Below, piece by piece: positions 1 through 8,151 of a stretch of DNA of 27,053 bases. The translations under genes and the position numbers were made by a program. The DNA lies in the NCBI GenBank assembly GCA_002393905.1, contig DGSJ01000029.1:1-27053 (forward strand), read 5' to 3'. Every line of letters begins with the position of its first letter. Positions within the stretch are counted from its first letter, which is position 1. Below the pieces are notes generated by a model that had not been told where the DNA came from, ran no database searches, and was given only the letters and a program-made list of their open reading frames with translations. Source of the DNA: Caryophanales bacterium UBA4365 (GTDB taxonomy: Bacteria; Bacillota_I; Bacilli_A; RFN20; CAG-826).

Positions 1-4
1 TGGT

Positions 5-373
5 ATGATTATTAGCATGAACAACCCTCTTTATGAAGAAGTCTATAAATTACGTGATCAAATGAAGTCTGATCCACGTTTTCTTGCTCTAAAAGAGATG
101 GATGAAAAGCTAAATAATAATGAAGAAGTGATGAAACTTGCTTATCAAAAAGAGATGGCGATTGTCGAATATGAGGATGCTTTAAATCACTATGGAAAAA
201 ATAGTGTAGAACTCAAAAAAGCCCAGCAAAATCTGGCTAAATGCAAATTAAATCTCGATAATCATCCTCTCGTAAAAGAATATTATTTAGCTTTACAAAA
301 AGTCCGCGAAATGGATCGAAAAGTGAATGAGAAACTCTTCGATGATTTTAATATGAAGGAAGAAGAAAAATGA
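5..373 (+). CDS. ylbF: YlbF/YmcA family protein
   Basis: Small, highly charged, helical protein of about 122 residues with the heptad-like spacing of the YlbF/YmcA (Com_YlbF) family. In Bacillus the family acts in the Y-complex that affects RNase Y-dependent mRNA maturation and developmental regulation; that role is known for the family and not visible here. The call rests on helical character plus location: it is followed by rsmD with a 4-nt ATGA overlap and then coaD, the order found around ylbF in Bacillus. The frame stays open to the window edge, so the true start may lie upstream; ATG at 5 and ATG at 17 are both possible. It lacks the Gly/Cys-rich tail of B. subtilis YlbF. Confidence 0.75.
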   Translation: MIISMNNPLYEEVYKLRDQMKSDPRFLALKEMDEKLNNNEEVMKLAYQKEMAIVEYEDALNHYGKNSVELKKAQQNLAKCKLNLDNHPLVKEYYLALQKVREMDRKVNEKLFDDFNMKEEEK

Positions 374-900
374 TTCGGATCACTGGCGGAAAACATCGTT
401 CAAGAAAACTAGTCACTCCAGAGACTACTTTAACTAAACCAACAATGGATAAAGTACGCGCCGGTGTGTTTAACGCACTTAATAATCATTTAGAAGGAAA
501 AGAAGTTCTCGATTTATTCGCTGGATCTGGCTCTTACGGTTTTGAAGCCATATCTCGTGGAGCAAACTTCGTCACTTTTGTTGACCAAACAAAGTTTTCT
601 AAAGATGCTGTCACTAGTAATGCCAATACATTAAAAGAAACAAACTATGAGTTCATTTTTAGTGATGCTCTTTCATATTTATATGAAACGACTAAACAAT
701 TTGATCTCATTTTCATGGATCCACCATATAAACTAGACATCATTGAAAAGGTCATTGAAGTGATTGAAAAAAGAAAACTATTAAAGAGCGGTGGAGCGAT
801 TATTGTTGAAAGTGAACACGAAATCTCTTTTAATGGAAATTACGTTGATATCAGCCATTACACTTATGGCCTTGCTCACGTGTATATATTGAGGAATTAA
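370..900 (+). CDS. rsmD: 16S rRNA (guanine966-N2)-methyltransferase RsmD
   Basis: Class I SAM-dependent methyltransferase that methylates guanine 966 of 16S rRNA in the small-subunit head. The N-terminus has the family signature RITGGKHRSRKL, a glycine-rich SAM loop (LDLFAGSGSYGFEA, about residues 42-55) and the N6/N2-methyltransferase catalytic motif DPPY at residues 117-120. The length of 176 residues is normal. It overlaps the ylbF stop codon by 4 nt, so translation is probably coupled. coaD starts 1 nt after its stop. Confidence 0.93.
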   Translation: MIRITGGKHRSRKLVTPETTLTKPTMDKVRAGVFNALNNHLEGKEVLDLFAGSGSYGFEAISRGANFVTFVDQTKFSKDAVTSNANTLKETNYEFIFSDALSYLYETTKQFDLIFMDPPYKLDIIEKVIEVIEKRKLLKSGGAIIVESEHEISFNGNYVDISHYTYGLAHVYILRN

Positions 901-901
901 T

Positions 902-1378
902 ATGAAAAGAATTGCTATTTATCCAGGTTCATTTGATCCAATTACCAATGGACATCTTGATATCTTAAAAAGAGCTTCAAAAGCCTTTGATGAGATTATT
1001 GTCTTAATCGCCGATAACTCCAATAAACATTGTCGTTTCTCTACTGAAGAAAGACTAGAGATGATTAAAGGTGCAGTTTCAAAGATGGATAATGTTAAAG
1101 TTGATTCCACCAAAGGATTAACCGTGAAATACGCTAAGGAACATGGAGCAAAATTCTTAATTCGTGGATTACGCGCTGTTAGTGACTTCGAATATGAATT
1201 TACCTTAAATGCCGCAAACGAATACATCGATCACGACATTGACACAGTCTACTTTATGTCGACCACTGGTCATAACTTCATCTCCTCTAGTTATATTGAT
1301 TCTTTATATAGTAGTGGAGTTGACATTAGTTCGCTGGTTCCGGAATCAGTTGTGAAAATGTATCAACAAAAAAAGTAA
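902..1378 (+). CDS. coaD: Phosphopantetheine adenylyltransferase
   Basis: Catalyses the penultimate step of coenzyme A synthesis, joining ATP and 4'-phosphopantetheine to give dephospho-CoA. It shows the nucleotidyltransferase start YPGSFDPITNGHLDI with the T/HxGH motif at about residues 15-18, the LIRGLRAVSDFEYE segment and the C-terminal ISSS motif (HNFISSSYID). The length of 158 residues is typical. The SD-like GAGG lies about 7 nt before the ATG at 902. It is the last gene of the ylbF-rsmD-coaD operon, and its stop codon lies inside the 5' side of a terminator hairpin. Confidence 0.97.
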   Translation: MKRIAIYPGSFDPITNGHLDILKRASKAFDEIIVLIADNSNKHCRFSTEERLEMIKGAVSKMDNVKVDSTKGLTVKYAKEHGAKFLIRGLRAVSDFEYEFTLNAANEYIDHDIDTVYFMSTTGHNFISSSYIDSLYSSGVDISSLVPESVVKMYQQKK

Positions 1379-1400
1379 GCCCGACGGCTTACTTTTTTTT
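1371..1400 (+). terminator. Intrinsic terminator after coaD
   Basis: GTAAGCC (1375-1381), loop CGAC, GGCTTAC (1386-1392), followed by eight T and preceded by an A-run. The coaD stop TAA (1376-1378) is within the stem. The flanking A and T runs would let it also serve the convergent gene on the minus strand. Confidence 0.93.
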
Positions 1401-1417
1401 ATCTTAATTATAAATAA

Positions 1418-2221
1418 TTAAACTCTTTCGAATTTGCCTTGATGTGTCCAAGCATCATAGATAAATTCAGCTTTGTTCGCATCAGCATTTCCACTGGTAC
1501 CAACTTCTTCAACACCAACGAAGACATCGGTGACACCCTTAGTTGCATCTGGGCAGCTAGCGGAGAAATCGACAAGCATAATTGTTGGTGTAAGGAAGTT
1601 ATCAGGATCAGCTTCTTGAATCGCTTCGATATCGGAACTAGAGATTCCACCATTAATGTGATATGGACTACCCCAGATTGATCCGCCAACTGTTTCGAAG
1701 AAGTCAGTGTGATCTTCAAGATAGGAAATAAAGGCTGTTTGTTCTGAGTCAGAACCATCACTCATAACTTCATCTGTAAAGATGGTGACTAAATGGAATG
1801 GTTCGTCATTATCCTTGGAGTAGATTGAACTAAAGTTTTCTTGGAAGTATTCAAATCCACCTTTGGCAGAGTTACATTTATCGCAGTCTTCAGCAACAAA
1901 CATTAAGAAGAATTTGTTGCCTAAGCCGTAGCTAGCATCAATTTTGTTTTGTTGAGCTTCAATGGAATCATAGATTTGGTCAGTAAGTTTAGAGGCTTGG
2001 CTGTCCGTTCCATTAGCTAAAGAAACTTGGAATTGACGGTAATAGGTTTCGGCAGAGGAGGATTTTGCTTGAGCATCTTTAATCGCATTGTAAATAGGTT
2101 TGATGGAGAACATAATACCGAAAATTAATCCAACGATTAATAATGGTTGAACCCATGCTGTTTCGCGAATCCAACGCCAAATCTTGGCGAAGAATGCTCC
2201 AATTGCTCTTAATACGATCAT
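1418..2221 (-). CDS. Membrane-anchored thioredoxin-like protein
   Basis: 267 residues. Residues 24-40 form a single membrane anchor preceded by basic and aromatic residues, so the remainder is probably extracytoplasmic. The globular part has a thioredoxin-like layout: a hydrophobic strand FFLMFVA followed by the redox pair C113-DK-C116, and later T211-P212-T followed by IMLVD, the position of the thioredoxin cis-proline and strand. This suggests a thiol-disulfide oxidoreductase or a related redox sensor; the substrate cannot be told. The spacing between CxxC and cis-Pro is about 95 residues, longer than in classical thioredoxin, which points to an inserted segment. An SD (AGGGGG) precedes the ATG and a near-consensus promoter lies upstream. 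No close named family was recognised. Confidence 0.6.
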   Translation of the reverse strand: MIVLRAIGAFFAKIWRWIRETAWVQPLLIVGLIFGIMFSIKPIYNAIKDAQAKSSSAETYYRQFQVSLANGTDSQASKLTDQIYDSIEAQQNKIDASYGLGNKFFLMFVAEDCDKCNSAKGGFEYFQENFSSIYSKDNDEPFHLVTIFTDEVMSDGSDSEQTAFISYLEDHTDFFETVGGSIWGSPYHINGGISSSDIEAIQEADPDNFLTPTIMLVDFSASCPDATKGVTDVFVGVEEVGTSGNADANKAEFIYDAWTHQGKFERV

Positions 2222-2267
2222 AATTGATAACCCCCTAAACGCGGTGAGTGTATTTTAACACTATATA

Positions 2268-2296
2268 AATATAGTTGCAACATTCATTTTTGTCAA
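2268..2296 (-). promoter_or_regulatory. Sigma-A type promoter of the thioredoxin-like gene
   Basis: On the minus strand, TTGACA (plus 2291-2296), a 17-nt spacer and TATATT (plus 2268-2273). This is almost a perfect housekeeping promoter and points at the gene starting at 2221. Confidence 0.88.
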
Positions 2297-2373
2297 AGAC
2301 ACTAATGTCTTAATTTTGCTGATTTTTCTATGCTTTTTTCCTAAGGTAGCATACAATAGTTGCCGTAAAGATT

Positions 2374-3408
2374 ATGAAACAGAAACATAACTTAAATGAA
2401 CGTTACCATTCCTATTTATATAACCATTTATGGTTAAAATTTACTGTTGATTATGGAACAGCTTTTATTGCTTCTGTACTTTCAGCAGCAATTTTTGCCT
2501 TTGGAATCGTTTGTTTTTTAAACCCAACATTAACTGAAGGACAAACAACACTCGAACTTGTTTCTGGTGGTTCATCTGGTCTTGCGCAGGTTATTGCATC
2601 CTTGTTACGTGTACTTGGTGTGCAAATTGAACCTGGTAATACATTATTTTTCTCAATTGCTTATCTTGTCGTTAACGCTCCTTTAATTGTTTTGGCTTTT
2701 AAAGGAGTTGGGGTTCGATTTGCTTCGTTTACTTTAATAAATGTTTTATTCGTCTTCTTGTTCTCAAACATTTTTAAAGGTCAATTCTTCCAAGAAATTG
2801 CCACACTAATGAATACAGAAGGTGGATTCCTCGCTCGTGCATTATTTGCTGGTATGTGTACTGGCTTAAGTAGCGCAATCGCCTACAAGTTTGAAACAAG
2901 CGCAGGCGGATTTGATATTGTTAGTTATTATGTTTCTTTAAGAAAATCAACAACTGCTGGTAAATATAGCGTCATGATTAACGCTGTGATTATTACAATG
3001 TTCTACCTCATCTATGGATTTGGCGGTGGAACTTCATCTGGATTTGCCGGTTATTCAACATGGGCCACAGCTTTTGCTTGTGTCTTCTTCTCTGTTGTTT
3101 ACTTATTCACTGTTATGCTTGTCGTTGATGCGATTAACGTTCGAAACAAAAAAGTTCAAATCGAAATTAATACAACCAATCAAGAATTGCCTCGTTTATT
3201 ACTTGCTCGAATTCCACACGGTTTAACTGTTGTAAAAGCTAAAGGTGCATATTCCGGACAAGATCGTTTATTACTTTATTTAGTTGTTTCTTCACTTGAA
3301 GTGAAGAGTGCTTTAAAACTTATTAAAGAAGTTGATCCAACTAGCTTTGTAACCATTAAATCATTGATTCAAGTTTATGGTCGCTTCTTTAGTCAAAAAG
3401 TTCGCTAA
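2374..3408 (+). CDS. YitT family membrane protein (DUF161 + DUF2179)
   Basis: 344 residues. A multi-helix N-terminal two-thirds contains the YitT signature regions GGSSGLAQVI and ETSAGGFDIVSYY, and a soluble C-terminal domain (about residues 265-344, LARIPHGLTVVKAKGAYSG...) matches the DUF2179 domain usual in this family. The biochemical function of the family is not established. A possible -10 box TACAAT is at 2352-2357, with no convincing SD before the ATG. The stop overlaps the start of the VanZ-like gene (TAATG), so the two are co-translated. Confidence 0.9.
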   Translation: MKQKHNLNERYHSYLYNHLWLKFTVDYGTAFIASVLSAAIFAFGIVCFLNPTLTEGQTTLELVSGGSSGLAQVIASLLRVLGVQIEPGNTLFFSIAYLVVNAPLIVLAFKGVGVRFASFTLINVLFVFLFSNIFKGQFFQEIATLMNTEGGFLARALFAGMCTGLSSAIAYKFETSAGGFDIVSYYVSLRKSTTAGKYSVMINAVIITMFYLIYGFGGGTSSGFAGYSTWATAFACVFFSVVYLFTVMLVVDAINVRNKKVQIEINTTNQELPRLLLARIPHGLTVVKAKGAYSGQDRLLLYLVVSSLEVKSALKLIKEVDPTSFVTIKSLIQVYGRFFSQKVR

Positions 3409-3917
3409 TGAGTAAAAAAAGAATTATTTTCAACTGGGTTATTTTTGGATTAGCAATTGCAATCAATATTTTCATTTTGGTAAATGGATTTTTAAATGGA
3501 GAAGTTTCCACTAAAGAATCTGATGGATTTTCCAAAGCTGCAGCAGATGTTATTAATTCAGTCGCACAAGACACCATCACCAAAGAGAACTTTCCTGCTT
3601 TTGCTGGTTTTAACCGAAAACTATTCGGACACTTCCTTTTATTTACAACAAGTGGACTTACATCAACATTTGCCATTCACAATTTGATCAAACATCCAAA
3701 ACTCGGAAAATCATATTTCGTTCTCGCTTTTTCCTTTGGTTTTGGAGTAGTGATGGCGACACTTTCTGAACTCGCCCAACTCACCACAAATGGGCGTGCT
3801 TTTTCAGGCATTGATATTCTCATTGATTCAGGTGGATTTTTGCTTGGCGCACTCATTGTATTTTTATGTCTTTTCGTTTCTGAACATAAAAAGAAAAATA
3901 ATAAGGTTTTGCAGTAA
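3408..3917 (+). CDS. VanZ-like family membrane protein
   Basis: 169 residues: an N-terminal hydrophobic segment, an extracytoplasmic stretch of about 50 residues, then three further membrane segments. The C-terminal half has the VanZ-like pattern SELAQLTTNGRAFSGIDI followed by DSGGFLLGALIVF, with the conserved SE..Q, R..D and G..G positions. VanZ-like proteins are linked to low-level teicoplanin resistance in enterococci, but most members have unknown roles. It overlaps the YitT gene by 1 nt and is the last gene of this two-gene unit. Confidence 0.8.
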   Translation: MSKKRIIFNWVIFGLAIAINIFILVNGFLNGEVSTKESDGFSKAAADVINSVAQDTITKENFPAFAGFNRKLFGHFLLFTTSGLTSTFAIHNLIKHPKLGKSYFVLAFSFGFGVVMATLSELAQLTTNGRAFSGIDILIDSGGFLLGALIVFLCLFVSEHKKKNNKVLQ

Positions 3918-3920
3918 AAT

Positions 3921-3939
3921 TACCAGCAAATCTTGGTTA
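3921..3939. repeat. Degenerate copy of the AACCAGGATTTGCTGGTT palindrome
   Basis: The reverse complement, AACCAAGATTTGCTGGTA, matches the terminator core at 7428-7445 in 16 of 18 positions. It lies 3 nt after the VanZ-like stop codon and has no T-run of its own. Confidence 0.5.
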
Positions 3940-3946
3940 AAATTCG

Positions 3947-3979
3947 AAAAATCGGGATAAAAAAAGATCCCGTTTTTTA
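3947..3979 (+). terminator. Intrinsic terminator after the VanZ-like gene
   Basis: CGGGAT (3953-3958), an A-rich loop, ATCCCG (3967-3972), then a T-run. It separates the YitT/VanZ unit from the tRNA-Ser(CGA) on the other strand. The 300-nt stretch 3918-4218 otherwise holds a degenerate copy of a repeated palindrome (3921-3939), the tRNA and two promoters. Confidence 0.85.
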
Positions 3980-4001
3980 TTAATTACTGGGATCATGTTT
4001 T

Positions 4002-4092
4002 TGGCGGAGAAAGAGGGATTTGAACCCCCGCGAAGCTTGCACCTCCTACCGGTTTTCGAAACCAGCCCCTTCAGCCGCTTGGGTATTTCTCC
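4002..4092 (-). tRNA. tRNA-Ser(CGA)
   Basis: 91-nt class II tRNA read on the minus strand. The acceptor stem is GGAGAAA/TTTCTCC with G discriminator and an encoded CCA. The anticodon arm is CTGGT-TTCGAAA-ACCGG, giving anticodon CGA. It has a long variable arm and the T-loop TTCAAAT. An extended -10 box TGATATAAT (plus 4104-4112) lies 11 nt upstream of the 5' end. Confidence 0.95.
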
Positions 4093-4103
4093 AGCTGGCG
4101 ACT

Positions 4104-4112
4104 ATTATATCA
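4104..4112 (-). promoter_or_regulatory. Extended -10 promoter of tRNA-Ser(CGA)
   Basis: The minus strand reads TGA-TATAAT, an extended -10 element, 11 nt before the tRNA 5' end. No good -35 box is seen. Confidence 0.6.
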
Positions 4113-4221
4113 TATCTACTGATTGTTTGTATAAGAAACTGTTTGCCCTATAAACGGTGTCTAATCTTTGATTAAATCGCATTATTTTTACAACATTTGT
4201 TGTATATAATTTAATCACGTG

Positions 4222-4227
4222 TATAAT
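4222..4227 (+). promoter_or_regulatory. -10 box directly before the PAS/GGDEF/EAL-like gene
   Basis: TATAAT at 4222-4227 lies 6 nt before ATG 4234, with TTGTAT at 4200-4205 as a weak -35 (16-nt spacer). A second TATAAT at 4205-4210 lies 8 nt before the alternative GTG start at 4219. There is no Shine-Dalgarno sequence, so either transcript would be leaderless or nearly so. Confidence 0.5.
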
Positions 4228-4233
4228 ATTTCT

Positions 4234-5958
4234 ATGTCGATTTTAGCTGAGTCAACTCTGGATAAATACCTTCTTATAGGGGGTCTTTTATTTTTAATCG
4301 CTCTTTTACTCTTTATCGTTATCTCTTTTATTGTCTCAAAAAGAAGGGATGTCCTTTTTGCTGGAAAAATTCAAGATTCATCCAATTCAATTCGTGTTTT
4401 TAGACTCGATATTAAAAACGACAAAACTGATTACTACAACGCTTCTTCGATTAGACGTCGTCGTAGTTCTACATTAACTAATTTCTATAACATGTTCCCA
4501 TCTAACGAACGTGAACGTTTGATTGACTGGGTTGGTTCTTTACTTGATAAAGATGCGGATACTCCTCAAACATTAGAAATTAGCGTTATTGTTCATCGTA
4601 ATCGTAAAAAATATTTCACTTTGTTACAAGTAACAAAGATTGATTACGAAAATCAAATTATTCACCTCGAATCCCACTTATTAAGATTCATGAACGTTTC
4701 TCGTTCACGTCGTAATAATGAAGGATTCTATAAGTTCTCTACTCAGGCTGGTTTATCAGCAACTTTAAAAGAAAAACCAAATCGTGGCTTTACCTGCTGT
4801 GTGAAGTTCTTTAGAACCAATTCCACTGAAAAGATCTCAAGACTTGATTTCGTTACCATTAAAAACGCTCTTGTTCCATTTATTAGTAAAGATCGAATGA
4901 TGATTGAATATAGCGATGATGAAATCTTTATAACTGATTTTAAGGCATCGATTCGTGGACAAGTTGTTCAGGCCTTACATACAATCGAAGTTGAAACTAG
5001 ACGTCGTATGTCTGTTCATTCTTCAGTTGATTTTATTTCATATTCGATTGCTATTATTGAAAATAAACTTCTCGATTCTGATTTAGAAAAGATTATTGTT
5101 GAAGGTGAAAAATTAGCCAAGAATGCCCAAGAAGAAGGATTAACTTATCTCTTCTATGAAGAGAATGGAGACTCAATTGCACCAGTTAATTCTCAAAACT
5201 ATCGTACAGAAGTTGAACGTATTATCTATGATAAACGTTTTCAATATTTATATCGTCCAATCTATGATGTCGGTCGTCAAAGAACGATTGGTTATAAGGC
5301 TATTATTAAACCATTAGATTCCTTCTTTGGTTCAATTGAAGAACTCAAGAGTTATGCTTATAAAACTAATGATGACCGTGAACTTTTCTCAACAATTGCC
5401 CGTAACTCAATCTCACGATTTATCCAGCAAAAGTCCGAGAAAAACCACACTTTATTCTTTGATGTGAGTTATAACGAAATCGCTTTTGTCGCTCGTACGC
5501 TCTCACACATTAATGGTATTAAAGAAACGAAGATTGTCATTTGTATTAGTGAGCAAGACTTTATTGATCTTCCATCAATGTCGACTGAATCAGTGATTGC
5601 GATGGTGACAAACCTTCGTTCAAATGGTTATGCCGCAGCACTGCGCTTGAAAGATAAGAGTGAATTAACATTACTTCCAAAGATTTATGAATCTTTTGAT
5701 TACTTTATCATCGATTCGGCTGCACAACTTTCTAACCGTTCAATGAACAGGTTACCAATTTTCCAAAACCTCATCGAGAACTTACTTAAATTTAATAAGA
5801 TTCTTGTTGCAGATAATATGATCTCTTGGGATGCCGTCGAACTTTTAGTTCGATTAGGTGTTGAAATCGTTTCTAGTGAAGTGATTAGCCCAAGCGATGA
5901 AAATGTCCTTCCAATCTCGAAGAAGAACATCCTAAAATTAGAAAAAATGAGTGATTAA
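4234..5958 (+). CDS. Membrane protein with degenerate PAS, GGDEF and EAL domains
   Basis: 574 residues from ATG 4234 (579 from GTG 4219). One membrane helix near residues 10-30 is followed by a PAS-like region (about 45-155), a GGDEF-like region (about 185-310) in which the signature reads YSDDEI, and an EAL-like region (about 335-570) starting YRPIYDVGRQRTIGYKAI. The catalytic EAL glutamate is a lysine (KAI, K355), the DDFG loop is missing (GYAAALRLKD), and the late EGVE-type glutamate is absent (LVADNMIS). The protein should be unable to make or cleave cyclic di-nucleotides by the usual mechanism, and more likely acts as a receptor or scaffold. The domain calls rest on layout and remote similarity. 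proS follows after 18 nt. Confidence 0.65.
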   Translation: MSILAESTLDKYLLIGGLLFLIALLLFIVISFIVSKRRDVLFAGKIQDSSNSIRVFRLDIKNDKTDYYNASSIRRRRSSTLTNFYNMFPSNERERLIDWVGSLLDKDADTPQTLEISVIVHRNRKKYFTLLQVTKIDYENQIIHLESHLLRFMNVSRSRRNNEGFYKFSTQAGLSATLKEKPNRGFTCCVKFFRTNSTEKISRLDFVTIKNALVPFISKDRMMIEYSDDEIFITDFKASIRGQVVQALHTIEVETRRRMSVHSSVDFISYSIAIIENKLLDSDLEKIIVEGEKLAKNAQEEGLTYLFYEENGDSIAPVNSQNYRTEVERIIYDKRFQYLYRPIYDVGRQRTIGYKAIIKPLDSFFGSIEELKSYAYKTNDDRELFSTIARNSISRFIQQKSEKNHTLFFDVSYNEIAFVARTLSHINGIKETKIVICISEQDFIDLPSMSTESVIAMVTNLRSNGYAAALRLKDKSELTLLPKIYESFDYFIIDSAAQLSNRSMNRLPIFQNLIENLLKFNKILVADNMISWDAVELLVRLGVEIVSSEVISPSDENVLPISKKNILKLEKMSD

Positions 5959-5976
5959 TATAAAGGAGAGATGTTT

Positions 5977-7407
5977 ATGGCACAAATGAAAAACGACGCT
6001 ATTACACGTCAAGAAGACGACTTTGCCCAGTGGTATACAGACGTCTGTAAAAAAGCTGAACTAATGGATTATAGTTCAGTTAAAGGTTTTATTATTTATC
6101 GTCCTTATGGCTATGCCATCTGGGAAGAAATTCAACATTATTTAGATGCGAAATTTAAAAATGTTGGTGTAGAAAATGTCTACATGCCTTTAGTTATTCC
6201 TAGTTCATTATTCCAAAAAGAAAAAGACCACGTTAGTGGCTTTGCTCCAGAAACATTAATTGCCACTAAAGGTGGTAAAAACGTTCTTGATGACGAACTT
6301 ATTATTCGTCCAACAAGTGAAGTTTTATTCTGTGAACACTATAAAAACATTATTGAATCATATCGTGATCTTCCAAAACGTTATAACCAATGGTGCAGCG
6401 TTGTTCGCTGGGAAAAAACAACCCGTCCATTTTTAAGAGGTAGCGAATTCCTTTGGCAAGAAGGTCATACAATGTATGAAAACGAAGAAGAAGCCAGAAA
6501 AGATGCTCTTCGCATGCTTGAAATCTATGATGAAATGGGACGTGACTTACTAGCTGTTCCATTCGTTAAAGGTATTAAAACTGATAAAGAGAAATTTGCT
6601 GGCGCAAAAGAAACTTATTCTATTGAAGCATTAATGCCAGATGGCAAAGCTCTCCAAAGCGGAACAACACACTACTTTGGTGATGGATTTGCTAAAGCAT
6701 TTGGAATCTCTTTCTCTAATAGAGAAAATAAACTTCAAGCACCATTCCAAACTTCCTGGGGAGTTTCTACAAGATTACTTGGTTCAATCATCATGGTTCA
6801 TGGAGATGATAACGGATTAGTTCTTCCACCAAAGGTTGCACCAATCCAGGTCGTCATTATTCCAGTTATGATGAAAAACCCAGAAGTTATTAAGAAAGCT
6901 AAAGAATATTATGAAGTTCTTAAGAAAGCTGGAATTCGTGTAAAACTTGATGACTCTGATCGTTCACCAGGTTGGAAATATGCCGAATACGAAATGAAAG
7001 GTATTCCACTTCGTTTAGAAGTTGGTCCTCGCGACATTGCTAACGGTGTTTGCGTTCTAGCTAAACGTAACGATGGTCAAAAGCTTGTTACTAAAGAAGA
7101 AGATGTGGTGAAGGAAGTTTCTAGCTTAATGGAAACCATTCATCACGAAATGTATCAAAAAGCATTCAAATATCTTCTTGAACATACAACTGAGGCTCAT
7201 TCCATTGAAGAACTTGGTCAAATCCTTGACCGCGGTGGATACGCCAAAGTCATGTGGTGTGGTGATCAAGCTTGTGAAGATAAAATTAAAGAACTTTATC
7301 AAGCCACAGCTCGTTGCTTGCCATTCGACCAAGTACCATTCGAACATAAGTGCTTAGTCTGTGGGAAGAAGGCTGAAAAAGTAGTCTTCTTTGCTAGAGC
7401 TTACTAA
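5977..7407 (+). CDS. proS: Prolyl-tRNA synthetase, archaeal/eukaryotic type
   Basis: Class II aminoacyl-tRNA synthetase charging tRNA-Pro. Class II motif 1 (IYRPYGYAIWEEI), motif 2 (RPTSE, then RWEKTTRPFLRGSEFLWQEGHT) and motif 3 (EVGPRDI region) are present. Its length of 476 residues, lack of the bacterial editing insertion, C-terminal zinc-type cysteines (WCGDQAC and CLVC) and C-terminal tyrosine are those of the short archaeal/eukaryotic-type enzyme found in many Bacillota and Mollicutes. The SD AAGGAG (5963-5968) is 8 nt from ATG 5977 and only 2 nt from ATG 5971, so 5977 is the better start. It follows the PAS/GGDEF/EAL-like gene closely and ends at a strong terminator. Confidence 0.96.
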   Translation: MAQMKNDAITRQEDDFAQWYTDVCKKAELMDYSSVKGFIIYRPYGYAIWEEIQHYLDAKFKNVGVENVYMPLVIPSSLFQKEKDHVSGFAPETLIATKGGKNVLDDELIIRPTSEVLFCEHYKNIIESYRDLPKRYNQWCSVVRWEKTTRPFLRGSEFLWQEGHTMYENEEEARKDALRMLEIYDEMGRDLLAVPFVKGIKTDKEKFAGAKETYSIEALMPDGKALQSGTTHYFGDGFAKAFGISFSNRENKLQAPFQTSWGVSTRLLGSIIMVHGDDNGLVLPPKVAPIQVVIIPVMMKNPEVIKKAKEYYEVLKKAGIRVKLDDSDRSPGWKYAEYEMKGIPLRLEVGPRDIANGVCVLAKRNDGQKLVTKEEDVVKEVSSLMETIHHEMYQKAFKYLLEHTTEAHSIEELGQILDRGGYAKVMWCGDQACEDKIKELYQATARCLPFDQVPFEHKCLVCGKKAEKVVFFARAY

Positions 7408-7420
7408 TTAGCAAAAAAAG

Positions 7421-7453
7421 TGAAAAGAACCAGGATTTGCTGGTTCTTTTTTT
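7421..7453 (+). terminator. Bidirectional terminator between proS and the Nudix gene
   Basis: AAGAACCAG (7425-7433), loop GATTTG, CTGGTTCTT (7440-7448), with A-run before and T-run after. The core is nearly identical to the terminator at 17096-17125 and related to sequence at 3921 and 26901. Confidence 0.93.
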
Positions 7454-7469
7454 GCAATTCTTGAATATT

Positions 7470-7910
7470 TTACTTTAATAATTCGTAGATTTTTAAGAAG
7501 TCATTAGATAGAGGATACTTCTCAATATCCGCCTCTTTAATGAAGAATATTTCGCCTTCTTTGGAAGACTTGATTTGGCCTTCAAATGATTTCGTTTTAA
7601 ATAGCATCGCGAGATGACGAATATCATCTCCGAAGTTGTTCCATTCGATATATCCGCGTGGTTCTAGGTTAGAAACAGTTAAACCGGTCTCTTCTTTCAT
7701 CTCGCGAACGACAGCATCGGTGATGTATTCATCATCTTCGACGTGTCCACCTGGAAATGTAAGACCTGGCCAATCCTTTTTGACTCTATTTTCAACAAGA
7801 AAAGATCCATCATCCTTATAAACCATGCACATAATCGTGAGTTTGGTTTTCTTTTGGACGTGTGATTTGTCATTCTTAATGAATTCTTCGTTAAACGTGT
7901 TTTGAATCAT
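7470..7910 (-). CDS. Nudix hydrolase (MutT-like)
   Basis: 146 residues with a complete Nudix box: G55, E61, R69-E70, E73-E74 and G76, matching GX5EX7REUXEEXGU. The family hydrolyses nucleoside diphosphates linked to another group. The sequence before the box (PGLTFPGGHVE) resembles 8-oxo-dGTP-diphosphatase-type members, but substrate cannot be fixed from sequence. The ATG lies 3 nt after the stop of the 75-aa gene and has no clear SD, so translation is likely coupled. It is the last gene of the minus-strand unit that begins with the XRE regulator, although it could be core gene stock captured by readthrough. Confidence 0.88.
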   Translation of the reverse strand: MIQNTFNEEFIKNDKSHVQKKTKLTIMCMVYKDDGSFLVENRVKKDWPGLTFPGGHVEDDEYITDAVVREMKEETGLTVSNLEPRGYIEWNNFGDDIRHLAMLFKTKSFEGQIKSSKEGEIFFIKEADIEKYPLSNDFLKIYELLK

Positions 7911-7913
7911 AGA

Positions 7914-8141
7914 CTAATTATCGCATATATCATCAATTGCATTGTCTGCCTTTTTAAGAAGGCTTTCATCGATATGCTTTCCTTCTTCTTGATCATTTAC
8001 TAAAGGAGATACATAAGTATCTACAATAAACTCTACTATCTCATCTGCATTTTCGTCAGTTATAAGTTTGTATTTTGAAAAAGGATAAACATACTTTTTT
8101 AAAAACGTTCTTGTTTCTTCTTTTAATTTGTATTGATACAT
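7914..8141 (-). CDS. Small acidic helical protein, possible partner of the DUF4258-like protein
   Basis: 75 residues, no recognised family. The N-terminus is basic/aromatic (YQYKLKEETRTFLKKYVYPF), the rest mostly acidic and helical with an aspartate-rich end (DNAIDDICDN). A good SD (AAAGGAG) precedes the ATG, and it starts 10 nt downstream of the DUF4258-like gene. Size, acidity and position immediately after a toxin-like gene fit an immunity or antitoxin protein; this is inference from context alone. Confidence 0.6.
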   Translation of the reverse strand: MYQYKLKEETRTFLKKYVYPFSKYKLITDENADEIVEFIVDTYVSPLVNDQEEGKHIDESLLKKADNAIDDICDN

Positions 8142-8151
8142 AATTTCTCCT

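Noticed and set aside
919..1227. Minus-strand open frame inside coaD
   Set aside because: It is opposite a clearly conserved gene and has no SD or recognisable protein features.
5971..5976. ATG 5971 as start of proS
   Set aside because: Only 2 nt separate it from the SD; ATG 5977 has normal spacing.
5941..5976. T-box riboswitch upstream of proS
   Set aside because: The gap to the preceding gene is only 18 nt; there is no room for a T-box and no such motif is seen.
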